From contig DIMG01000029.1 of NCBI GenBank assembly GCA_002425415.1, positions 1 through 64,000 of the forward strand: DNA of 64,000 bases. Reading direction: 5' to 3'. Shown here in pieces: positions 17,620 to 25,691 of the stretch (positions are counted from its first letter, which is position 1; each line of letters opens with the position of its first letter). The stretch is from Micavibrio sp. UBA5572 (GTDB taxonomy: Bacteria > Pseudomonadota > Alphaproteobacteria > Micavibrionales > Micavibrionaceae). The position numbers and the translations under genes were made by a program. A model generated the notes under the pieces. That model did not search any database. It saw nothing but the letters and a program-made list of their open reading frames with translations, and was not told the DNA's origin.

Positions 17620-17650
17620 GCTGCCAACCCGAGAATCTCCGAGTGGCAGC
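17620..17650 (-). promoter_or_regulatory. Hairpin in the mreC leader
   Basis: Seven-bp arms (GCTGCCA and TGGCAGC, plus-strand reading) enclose a 17-base loop, ending 18 bases before the mreC start codon. On the transcript it would lie between the promoter and the ribosome binding site and could affect translation. It is not followed by a T run, so it is not a terminator. Confidence 0.4.
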
Positions 17651-17674
17651 GAGTTATGTCTGTCTTGAATGTAT

Positions 17675-17707
17675 ATTATACTATAGGACTTATCGAATTA
17701 TTACCAA
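17675..17707 (-). promoter_or_regulatory. Probable promoter of the mreC-mreD-mrdA-rodA operon
   Basis: On the minus strand TTGGTA (17707-17702) is followed after 16 bases by TATAGT (17685-17680), with an overlapping TATAAT at 17680-17675. Predicted start of transcription is about 65 bases before mreC. A sigma-70-type promoter here is consistent with the absence of mreB upstream. Confidence 0.45.
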
Positions 17708-17760
17708 CGACTCAAGTACTTCGTGGTTTTTTTTCACATGAAATCTCTTGATTATGCCTA

Positions 17761-19077
17761 TTATTCCTTCAGGTGAATGTTGGACAATTCACGGCTGATA
17801 GCGATAAAGGCATTCACCAAGTCTTCCTGTTCCGGTGCGTCATAGTATTTACTTTCAGCTGTGGCGCAGTTCTTAAAATATGCTTTAGTCGATGCGTTAA
17901 TACCTGATGTGAATGTGATGGTATAAACTGTTATGCCATCATTTTTCATATTTTCACAGGTTTGTGCCAGTTTCATGTCCAGATCGTGATCGGTCAATCT
18001 CAGATCATTCCAAGGTCCATAACCGCTATAACTGCTATTACCTCCGCCAATATTGTTATCACCATCGGTCATGAGAAGCGCAACTTTTTTCACGGTTTTA
18101 TCCGTCCATGCCGATCCTTCGCGGAAAGGCGCTTCGGGAGATAAAACCCTATAGCCCCAAACCATTCCCAAATTGCTCAACGTATTGCCCGATGCGTACA
18201 AGCTATCAATTTTTGATTTAATTGTGCCGTAAGTACTGGTCAAAGGCAGAATATATGACTTGTTGCAACCCGAGTTCTTGTTGCTGTTATACGGGTTACG
18301 GTACATGTCCCATTTCCAGCCCGTATCATAATTTTCTGTATCTTCCGGAGTATCCCGTGCAAGAACACATCCCCACCATTTACTATTTTGGGACTGGTTA
18401 AAGCTGGTACCATACGGGTTATTTACAAAGGCGTTGTCGTAAGTTGTTCCATTCGGATTTTTACCAAGTCCATAAGGCCCTACATTGACCGCAGCAGAAA
18501 ATGGAACAATCCCTATTTTTACCAAACTGGAACACGTTTCATCCTTACATAAAATATCTAAAAAGTTTGTGGCCGCTGTTTTGAGTGTGCCGATGTTATT
18601 ATTCCAAGCCATGGATCCTGTTACATCCACCACCAAAGCCACTTCCAAACCAAGGATTTCACGTGTTACACGGGTTTTGGCATCAACGGTCAGCTCATCA
18701 ATTCCTAATAATTTCGAGAAAGAAGTGTCGTAATCAGCCTTGACCGAAACTGCTATATCTTCTCCATCGATGGTCACGCTCAAGTCGTATGTCGCACCTA
18801 TTTTTGATGTCGGATAATTTTGATAGAAAAACTGATTCACTTTTGTCACAACATCTTCATCCGAAGTTGCCGATGCCGCCGCAGCAAGCGCAGCGGCGTC
18901 AATTGCATGAGATAATCTTTTCTTGACCATTTGCGCCATGGCCAAATCAATTGCCATCCCGCCAGACCCCACAACGACCGGAACAATCAACGCGAAGGCT
19001 ACAGCCGTTGCGGCGGTTGTATCGCGTAAAAATCTTTTGATTGAAAATTTATTCTGTATGTTTTTCATTTTAACCAT
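17761..19077 (-). CDS. TadG-like pilus-associated protein with VWA domain
   Basis: A 438-residue protein with an N-terminal TadE/TadG-type hydrophobic segment (about 22-45, A-V-A-F-A-L-I-V-P-V-V-V-G) followed by a von Willebrand A domain from about 150. The MIDAS motif is D-V-T-G-S-M, and a later L-M-T-D-G-D-N-N supplies further metal ligands. TadG proteins are minor, surface-exposed parts of Flp/Tad pilus systems. Its start (ATG 19077, or ATG 19068) overlaps the preceding TadE-like gene by 8 bp. No Tad ATPase, secretin or Flp pilin gene is in the window. Confidence 0.85.
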   Translation of the reverse strand: MVKMKNIQNKFSIKRFLRDTTAATAVAFALIVPVVVGSGGMAIDLAMAQMVKKRLSHAIDAAALAAAASATSDEDVVTKVNQFFYQNYPTSKIGATYDLSVTIDGEDIAVSVKADYDTSFSKLLGIDELTVDAKTRVTREILGLEVALVVDVTGSMAWNNNIGTLKTAATNFLDILCKDETCSSLVKIGIVPFSAAVNVGPYGLGKNPNGTTYDNAFVNNPYGTSFNQSQNSKWWGCVLARDTPEDTENYDTGWKWDMYRNPYNSNKNSGCNKSYILPLTSTYGTIKSKIDSLYASGNTLSNLGMVWGYRVLSPEAPFREGSAWTDKTVKKVALLMTDGDNNIGGGNSSYSGYGPWNDLRLTDHDLDMKLAQTCENMKNDGITVYTITFTSGINASTKAYFKNCATAESKYYDAPEQEDLVNAFIAISRELSNIHLKE

Positions 19078-19621
19078 CCCATGTTACGGTAGGGCTTCTG
19101 CGTCCCCGTGAAAATGCTACTTCAGTGAAATACAGGTCATCTGTAAAAAATTTAGAGAATAGCGGTGAATATGAGTATTTTACGGTTACAATAATCATAC
19201 CTTCTCCTTCTCCTGCCAGCCCAACGACACTCGCAACGGCAACATCATTGGGCGACATGCCCTGTGTCTCTCTCCATAGAATTTCAGGGTTGCTGTTTTC
19301 GTCAAATCTGATGCTCACAATATCAATACCGAAACCATGAAGCTCGTAAGGTTCGAAGGCAAGTTTTGATCCTTCAATAATATCGGTCAAGCCGGCAGAA
19401 TCAATTGTTCTGTTTCTTGAAACCAGATCAGCCGCAATCTGCGATGATGTCACAGTTTTTTCCGATAGTGAAATTCCATTTCCCAAATCAAATACGCCCA
19501 TCATCAGAACCAGCATAACGGGAAACAACATCGCTGCTTCCATGATGGCCACGCCATCCTCGCCTTTTAGCCAAGATCTTGAAAAACTCTCAATGGATTT
19601 AAAACCTGTTTTAAACATCAT
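19070..19621 (-). CDS. TadE/TadF-like pseudopilin
   Basis: A 183-residue protein with the TadE signature: basic start, then G-E-D-G-V-A-I-M-E-A-A-M-L-F-P-V-M-L-V-L-M. The E in V-A-I-M-E is the usual +5-like glutamate after the prepilin-peptidase cleavage region. The rest is a beta-rich exported domain. It overlaps the upstream TadE-like gene (ATGA at 19618-19621) and the downstream VWA gene, so all three are co-translated. It is a likely minor pilin or assembly factor of a Tad pilus encoded elsewhere. Confidence 0.82.
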   Translation of the reverse strand: MMFKTGFKSIESFSRSWLKGEDGVAIMEAAMLFPVMLVLMMGVFDLGNGISLSEKTVTSSQIAADLVSRNRTIDSAGLTDIIEGSKLAFEPYELHGFGIDIVSIRFDENSNPEILWRETQGMSPNDVAVASVVGLAGEGEGMIIVTVKYSYSPLFSKFFTDDLYFTEVAFSRGRRSPTVTWDG

Positions 19622-20163
19622 AAGTCATCCACCACCAATTCAACATCATACGGCTCTGTTTCAAGAACAATCGTTGATACAAGTGTTCTGGTTTTTCCAT
19701 CCGAACCAGACATAAATTTTGAAATTAAAGGCGTTATCAAAGGATATTTATAAACTGCGCGAATAAGGATAACATCATCAACCGATCCCGCATCAAATCC
19801 TTGGGATTGTAAATTTCCATTTTCATCGTAGGTCATAGGATAACTGGAAAAATCTGAGAATCCATCCATACGAATAACTTCGTATTGAATATCGCTACAT
19901 TTCAAAAATGTACTGGCAGAATCACATAATGCATCTTTAAATGCAGTTTCAGGATCACCTCCCTGTTGTGCCTGTCCGGTACGGATCAAACGGGATGCTT
20001 GCCCTGTGGCACTATCCAGCGTACTGCTTGCCACAAACATTAGTGACATTTCAATGATACCAATCATTAGGTAAATAAATGGCATGGCAATCATCGCAAA
20101 TTCTACTGCGGTCGCGCCATCTTCGTGTTTAAACCACTTCTTAACCATTTCCCACTTCCCCAA
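19618..20163 (-). CDS. TadE-like pseudopilin
   Basis: First gene of the three-gene Tad-type operon, 181 residues. It has the signature H-E-D-G-A-T-A-V-E-F-A-M-I-A-M-P-F-I-Y-L-M-I-G-I-I-E, i.e. a short charged leader, a conserved V-E-F before a membrane helix, and an exported C-terminal domain with two cysteines (near C-D-S and K-C-S-D) that may pair. Function is as for other TadE proteins: minor pilin processed by a prepilin peptidase. The operon promoter must lie in the 141 bp upstream. Confidence 0.83.
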   Translation of the reverse strand: MGKWEMVKKWFKHEDGATAVEFAMIAMPFIYLMIGIIEMSLMFVASSTLDSATGQASRLIRTGQAQQGGDPETAFKDALCDSASTFLKCSDIQYEVIRMDGFSDFSSYPMTYDENGNLQSQGFDAGSVDDVILIRAVYKYPLITPLISKFMSGSDGKTRTLVSTIVLETEPYDVELVVDDL

Positions 20164-20304
20164 AAACCCAAATAGATCAAATTTTCTTTGTTTTTATTTT
20201 AATTCTTCAGTAAATCGCAGGCATAAAAAAACATACCTGCCGCATGTTTTACCCTTCATTTTACCACTAAAAACCCTAATAAAACCCGAACAATCCTTCG
20301 GATT

Positions 20305-20799
20305 TTATGGGTTTTGTTCATTCTTTTCTTTTGTGATTGGAAATCCGAAAGGATCCAGAGGAATTTCGCCCGAAACCTCCTCCCCCCAGCGGTTAATCAG
20401 CTCTTGCTGTATTTTTCTAATCTGTTTCAGGCGCGCGTGCCCTTTTTGAACCATCATTGTTGCAATAATCCCCGATAACGCCCAGTCGATCAAATAGCCC
20501 ATCAAAGCCCCGCTAAACATGATGATAATGTTCATAGGATTTAATAGAATTTGTAAAGATTCATCTAGCTTATGTTCTCTTTGAATTAACTGGAACCAGA
20601 ATGGAAAAACAGCTGCAAAATTCATAAAGCTGATAGTGAGTGTTTGGGTCTTTTGCTTTGACCGATCAACAAATCTTGCAACCACAGACGGCAACATTCC
20701 AAAGAAAAACAATATCGTTGTCGGAAGAATTGCAATCGAGGTTACAAAAAAACCGGCAAGCAATATTCTGGATTTTACTGATTTTTTTTTCTTGACCAT
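20305..20799 (-). CDS. Unknown membrane protein next to the pseudokinase
   Basis: A 164-residue protein I do not recognise. It opens with a lysine-rich stretch, has a membrane segment at about 13-40, possibly a short hydrophobic stretch at 52-65, another at about 87-118, then a basic, helical cytoplasmic tail (K-G-H-A-R-L-K-Q-I-R-K-I-Q-Q-E-L). It begins 10 bp after the stop of the kinase-like gene on the same strand, so both are likely made together and may interact in the inner membrane. Confidence 0.7.
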   Translation of the reverse strand: MVKKKKSVKSRILLAGFFVTSIAILPTTILFFFGMLPSVVARFVDRSKQKTQTLTISFMNFAAVFPFWFQLIQREHKLDESLQILLNPMNIIIMFSGALMGYLIDWALSGIIATMMVQKGHARLKQIRKIQQELINRWGEEVSGEIPLDPFGFPITKEKNEQNP

Positions 20800-20809
20800 T
20801 TATTTCGCC

Positions 20810-22873
20810 TTAAGATGTCGATACAGAGACAAATAAATAAATCAGAATAACAAGTCCGGCAATTCCCCCGGATACCATTGTAGCAATCTGATGCCCAGTT
20901 CCTTTGCCAAATCCTTTATTTGTTTCCAGTTCCAAATTCAACCGATGATACTCTTTCTGCAAATTCTGATAATGCATCATCGCTTGAGAAAACATTTTTG
21001 TATCATCCTGAATTTCCCGCAAATTGTTAAATATTTCCGCCAAAAGAACCAAATTTCCTTTTGCTTTAACTTTATCCGCCTCAATCTTAATATTTTTTCG
21101 GCGTTCACGGTCATGATAACGAGTTATCAAGATCTCCAGATAACCCCCAACCCATGCGGACAGGTTTGGCAAGGATTGTATTTTTTCCCGCTCCTGAACT
21201 TTAGAAAAAATCTTCAAAGCTGCGTTTATTTGCCTGTGTTTTTCTTCTGAAATCAAATCTGCAGATGACGATTCAATAACAGATTTGTCATGGGAAAATA
21301 AATACGCAATAATGTGGCGATCAAAAAACCACGAGGATTTATCCTTCTGCCCACCAATTGCTTCCAATGCCAGAACTATATCTTCTGATGACCTTGTATA
21401 AAAAAATTTAAGTTTTTCACTTAGACATTTTGCAGATGGAGCCATGTGATAAACACAACGTTCAATCCCAAATCCTGGAGATTTTTGAAGAAGATACATG
21501 CGGCATGTTTCAAATTTTCCCGGCTCGTCTCCGATCAACAATCCTGTTTGATAACGGAACGTAGCCCAGAAAGGAATAATATCACCTTGAAATATCTCAA
21601 CAAAAACATTCACGTCGCTTCCCTTTGACACAGCGTCCACCATCAAATGACCAATACTATCGGGGAAAAAGTTTTGATTTCGATAATAAACTGGGAAGTT
21701 TGGTGCCAAAGCCATCGTGATATATGAAACCATGCGCTCGGCATAATTCGCTCCGGAAGAGCTTTTCTTCGCTTGTTCAACTGCAGTTTCAAAACGCTCT
21801 TCATACTCTTTGCTTTGCAAGGCTCGGTTAAGCCATAAATATAATTCTCCTGATTCTACAAGCTCCAATGCCGCAGAGGGATCTTTGCGCAGTTGTGTTG
21901 CCAAGATATCGGGACGAAAATATTTTTTCTTTCTGAATTCAACGGGGCGTGATGACTTTGGAACCGGTCTAGCTCCTTGTTTCCCTGTCACCCTTCGACC
22001 ATCCATCCATTCTTCTATTTCCCAAATCGTCCAACGACAGGACACATCATCGCTCAGAACTCCCCTTAATAATTCCATGATTTTTCCGGGAAGCCTGTCA
22101 CGACTTGTTACCAAATTGAACGTTCCATGTTCCAGTTTATGCAACGTTACTTCTTCTGCGCTCATTCCTTCCGTGAAATCATGAGAAGACAGCATCAAGG
22201 CAAGGCATATCCCCAAGGCATAAATATCATCAGGATATGTTGCCTCTCCTTTTGCCATTGGTGATGCCAAGGATCTTTCAATTGTTTCGTATAAGGATGG
22301 CTGTGCAAATCCACATGGGACGGACAAACATTCACCGAGAATTACATTTTCGAAGGTCGATCCTCCGCCATCAAAAATATTTTGGAGGCAAACATTACCA
22401 TGAGTGATCCCGCGATCATGCATTGATGAAATGGCATCAACCAAATTGTAAAAAACTGTATTAATGATGGCATCAAGCTTTAGCCCTAAAGCTTGGCTTG
22501 GGCGCAATGAGGATAGAGGTTTCCCCATATTTCCTTCATAGATGAGTGTGTATTTTTCCCGTTTTTCAAGAGGCCAATCCACAACTCCAGAAGCAGAAAT
22601 TTTGGGGAGTGATGTCGAAACGACATTCATATACTTATGGACAACTGCCGTGCGTGGAACGAGATTGTCCGGACAAATCATTGCAAAAGCTTTGCTGCCG
22701 GATTTGGTTTCGGCCAGATATGCTTTTGCTGTCCCTCTATCCAGATGCGGTAATGGTTGGTTGGGAAATATTTTTATATCGCCCTTAAACAACACCACAC
22801 CTGAGGAGGCATTTGCTTTTTGGGTCTTTTCTTCCTGCTGTGAAGAGTCTGTTGTGTTTTCGGGTTCTGACAT
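20810..22873 (-). CDS. Tail-anchored protein-kinase-like protein, probably a pseudokinase
   Basis: A 687-residue protein with a serine/threonine-kinase fold in residues about 25-300 and a single membrane segment at the extreme C terminus (about 667-685), so it would face the cytoplasm. The lysine strand is present (K-A-F-A-M, near 61-65). The catalytic loop reads H158-G-N-V-C-L-Q-N165: the HRD aspartate is Asn160 and the usual lysine is Cys162. The DFG position reads L-G-E at 179-181. It is therefore likely catalytically dead or non-canonical. Residues 300-660 are helical and unassigned, with a late coiled coil. I take the ATG at 22873; a TTG at 22909 would add 12 unlikely residues. Related HGN-type kinase-like proteins occur in Rhodospirillales, from memory. 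Confidence 0.75.
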   Translation of the reverse strand: MSEPENTTDSSQQEEKTQKANASSGVVLFKGDIKIFPNQPLPHLDRGTAKAYLAETKSGSKAFAMICPDNLVPRTAVVHKYMNVVSTSLPKISASGVVDWPLEKREKYTLIYEGNMGKPLSSLRPSQALGLKLDAIINTVFYNLVDAISSMHDRGITHGNVCLQNIFDGGGSTFENVILGECLSVPCGFAQPSLYETIERSLASPMAKGEATYPDDIYALGICLALMLSSHDFTEGMSAEEVTLHKLEHGTFNLVTSRDRLPGKIMELLRGVLSDDVSCRWTIWEIEEWMDGRRVTGKQGARPVPKSSRPVEFRKKKYFRPDILATQLRKDPSAALELVESGELYLWLNRALQSKEYEERFETAVEQAKKSSSGANYAERMVSYITMALAPNFPVYYRNQNFFPDSIGHLMVDAVSKGSDVNVFVEIFQGDIIPFWATFRYQTGLLIGDEPGKFETCRMYLLQKSPGFGIERCVYHMAPSAKCLSEKLKFFYTRSSEDIVLALEAIGGQKDKSSWFFDRHIIAYLFSHDKSVIESSSADLISEEKHRQINAALKIFSKVQEREKIQSLPNLSAWVGGYLEILITRYHDRERRKNIKIEADKVKAKGNLVLLAEIFNNLREIQDDTKMFSQAMMHYQNLQKEYHRLNLELETNKGFGKGTGHQIATMVSGGIAGLVILIYLFVSVSTS

Positions 22874-22975
22874 GAAATATAAAAAGAGTGAGGGTTGTGA
22901 AAGACACAAGCATTGAACTACAGGGAATCATACCCTGCAAGAACACAAATGTAAATTCACCTGTCGTTATTAAGT

Positions 22976-24268
22976 CTAGCTAAAGAACGGATCTTGCACC
23001 AAAATCGTGTCATCGCGTTCCGGGCTAGTTGAAAGCAGCGTCACTGTTGACTCCACCAGCTCCTCAAGGCGTTTTACGTATTTAATCGCCGCCGGAGGAA
23101 GATCCGCCCATGTTCTGGCTCCCCGTGTCGACTCGCTCCATCCCGGAACAGTTTCGTAAATTGGCGTGACTTTCGCCTGCGCGATTTGTGATGCTGGATA
23201 GTAATCCAGTTTTTTTCCATCCAAATCATACCCAACGCAGATTTTTATTTCTGCAAAGCCATCCAGAACATCGAGTTTGGTCAAGGCCAGACCGTCAATG
23301 CCACCGACTTTAATAGCTTGGCGAACCATCACAGCATCGAACCATCCGCACCGGCGTTTTCGTCCAGTTGTTGTTCCAAATTCGTGGCCACGCCGTCCCA
23401 AAGTTTCTCCGTCTTCATTCAGTTGCTCGGTTGGAAATGGCCCTGTTCCTACACGAGTCGTGTAAGCTTTGGTAATGCCCAGAACATATCCGACCGCTTT
23501 TGGCCCCACACCAGAGCCGCTTGCGGCATTTCCGGCAACGGTATTTGACGATGTTACAAACGGATATGTGCCATGATCAACATCCAGCATCAAACCTTGA
23601 GCGCCTTCAAACAATATTTTTTTATTGGCGCGGCGAGCCTCGTCCAGAACTCTCCAGACAGGGGCAGCATAGGGTAAAATTTTAGGGGCAATCTCGATCA
23701 ATTCTTTGTATAGCCACTGGGCATCCATCTCTTCTGCACCCAGACCTTTGAGCAAGGCGTTGTGATGCACCAACAACTGTTCGACTTTTTCACTCAATAA
23801 TTCCGTATCCGCCAAGTCACATAACCGTATGCCTCTCCTTGCGACTTTATCTTCGTATGTAGGGCCAATACCACGACCCGTCGTTCCGATCATTCCTTTG
23901 CCACGCGCGGCTTCCAAGGCTTGATCCATTTTTTGGTGAACAGGCAAAATCAAATTGACGTTTTCAGCCACTTTAAGAGATTGTGGAGAAACTTTTACAC
24001 CTTTTTCTGCAACGGCTTCGATTTCACCCAACAATGCCCAAGGATCGACAACAACACCATTGCCGATAATCGACAATTTTCCTTCACGGACAATACCGGA
24101 AGGGAGCAGGTGCAATTTATATTCAACGCCATCAATCACCAAAGTGTGTCCCGCGTTATGTCCGCCCTGAAAACGAACAACCACATCGGCACGACTGGAT
24201 AGCCAATCGACGATCTTGCCTTTTCCTTCATCACCCCATTGAGACCCGATAACCGCTACATTTCCCAT
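22976..24268 (-). CDS. purA: Adenylosuccinate synthetase
   Basis: Joins IMP and aspartate using GTP, the first step from IMP to AMP. 430 residues, standard length. The N terminus has the P-loop G-S-Q-W-G-D-E-G-K-G-K, with G-G-H-N-A-G-H-T and T-G-R-G-I-G-P-T motifs, and G-T-T-T-G-R-K-R-R-C-G-W late. It starts 6 bp after the glmM stop, so the two genes form an operon. A second purine-pathway gene in a window already rich in them. Confidence 0.97.
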   Translation of the reverse strand: MGNVAVIGSQWGDEGKGKIVDWLSSRADVVVRFQGGHNAGHTLVIDGVEYKLHLLPSGIVREGKLSIIGNGVVVDPWALLGEIEAVAEKGVKVSPQSLKVAENVNLILPVHQKMDQALEAARGKGMIGTTGRGIGPTYEDKVARRGIRLCDLADTELLSEKVEQLLVHHNALLKGLGAEEMDAQWLYKELIEIAPKILPYAAPVWRVLDEARRANKKILFEGAQGLMLDVDHGTYPFVTSSNTVAGNAASGSGVGPKAVGYVLGITKAYTTRVGTGPFPTEQLNEDGETLGRRGHEFGTTTGRKRRCGWFDAVMVRQAIKVGGIDGLALTKLDVLDGFAEIKICVGYDLDGKKLDYYPASQIAQAKVTPIYETVPGWSESTRGARTWADLPPAAIKYVKRLEELVESTVTLLSTSPERDDTILVQDPFFS

Positions 24269-24274
24269 TATAGA

Positions 24275-25633
24275 TTATGCCTTTCCTATGACTGCACATA
24301 AATTATCTACGATATTTTTAACCATGTCCGCATTATCGCCTTCGGCCATAACCCGTATCAACGGCTCGGTTCCAGAAGGTCTGACCAACAAACGGCCTGA
24401 CCCGCTCAATGTTGTTTCGGCCTCTTGAATCGCGTCTTGAATAATTTTTTGTTCCAACGGTTTTGCCCCTATTTCAAAGCGGACATTCTTTAGAACTTGA
24501 GGCACAGGATCAAAAACACGAAGAACTTCCGATGCTTTTTTCCCCTGCTCTTTAATAATTGACAAAATTTGTAAGGCGGCCAGCAATCCGTCACCCGTTG
24601 TTCCAAAATGAGATAGTACGATATGGCCGGATTGTTCACCACCCAGACTATACCCGCCTTCTTTCATTTTCTCGACGACGTAACGGTCGCCTACCGAAGT
24701 GCGAATCAAGTCAATGTTGCGTGATTTCAAATAACGCTCCATCCCCAGATTGGACATGACTGTTGCAACGACTGCCTGCTTTTCCAGAGATCCGCTTTGA
24801 TCCAGACGATTTGCCAACAAGCACAGTAATTGATCGCCATCTATACGTTTTCCTTTTTCATCAACCATCATCAGACGGTCGGCATCCCCATCAAGGGCTA
24901 TTCCCAGATCCGCTTTCTCTTCGATCACTTTGCGTTGCAACGTTTCCGTGGAGGTCGCTCCACAATCCTGATTGATATTTTTTCCGTTCGGAGTCACACC
25001 AATGGCAATGACTTCGGCTTCCAATTCCCACAAAGCCTGAGGGGCAACCTTATAAGCCGCACCATTAGCGCAATCGACCACGATCTTCAGACCCGACAGA
25101 TTTTGTCCACGCGGAAAACTACTTTTGACGAATTCAACGTAACGCCCAACCGCATCATCCATCCGCGCAGCACGTCCAACCTGTGCCGGTTCGGGCAAAT
25201 CTATCGTGGTGAGAGCAGGATTATCAATCCAGTTTTCAATTTCTATTTCAATAGCGTCCGCCAATTTGAAACCGTCATGGCCAAACAGTTTAATTCCGTT
25301 ATCTTCAAATTTATTATGAGAGGCCGAAATCATCACGCCGACATCTGCGCGAAGGGATCTGGTCAACATCGCAATCGCCGGAGTGGGAATTGGCCCGGTC
25401 AAAACAACATCCATGCCCATTGCCAGAAAACCTGAGGTCAAAGCCTGTTCCAGCATGTAACAAGACAACCGTGTATCTTTACCAATCACAACACGGTTAT
25501 GAGATTGTCCGTTGCCATCCCGTTTCATAACACGCGCCGTTGCCATCGCGACTTTCAGCGCGACATCCGCCGTCATGGGATAGGTATTGGCGCGTCCCCT
25601 GATCCCGTCTGTTCCAAAATATTTCCTGCTCAT
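24275..25633 (-). CDS. glmM: Phosphoglucosamine mutase
   Basis: Interconverts glucosamine-6-phosphate and glucosamine-1-phosphate for UDP-GlcNAc, the precursor of peptidoglycan and LPS. 452 residues. The phosphoserine is Ser105 in I-S-A-S-H-N; the metal loop is D-G-D-A-D-R; G-E-Q-S-G-H and R-P-S-G-T-E-P further identify it. In many alphaproteobacteria glmM follows ftsH-folP; here a thioredoxin-NHL gene stands in place of folP. Confidence 0.97.
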   Translation of the reverse strand: MSRKYFGTDGIRGRANTYPMTADVALKVAMATARVMKRDGNGQSHNRVVIGKDTRLSCYMLEQALTSGFLAMGMDVVLTGPIPTPAIAMLTRSLRADVGVMISASHNKFEDNGIKLFGHDGFKLADAIEIEIENWIDNPALTTIDLPEPAQVGRAARMDDAVGRYVEFVKSSFPRGQNLSGLKIVVDCANGAAYKVAPQALWELEAEVIAIGVTPNGKNINQDCGATSTETLQRKVIEEKADLGIALDGDADRLMMVDEKGKRIDGDQLLCLLANRLDQSGSLEKQAVVATVMSNLGMERYLKSRNIDLIRTSVGDRYVVEKMKEGGYSLGGEQSGHIVLSHFGTTGDGLLAALQILSIIKEQGKKASEVLRVFDPVPQVLKNVRFEIGAKPLEQKIIQDAIQEAETTLSGSGRLLVRPSGTEPLIRVMAEGDNADMVKNIVDNLCAVIGKA

Positions 25634-25667
25634 CCTTTGGGTTTTAAAGGTTTAACGGCATGAAGAC

Positions 25668-25691
25668 AAAAGGTTTTTTGTTAAAAACCCC
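25668..25691 (-). terminator. Weak terminator after the thioredoxin-NHL gene
   Basis: On the minus strand GGTTTTT, a 4-base loop and AAAAACC form an AT-rich hairpin followed by TTTTGTCTT, directly after the stop at 25692. Stability is modest, so some read-through into glmM-purA is likely. Confidence 0.35.

Noticed and set aside
20164..20304. Terminator after the 164-residue membrane protein gene
   Set aside because: GCAGG and CCTGC arms are present but short, with a long loop and no T run.
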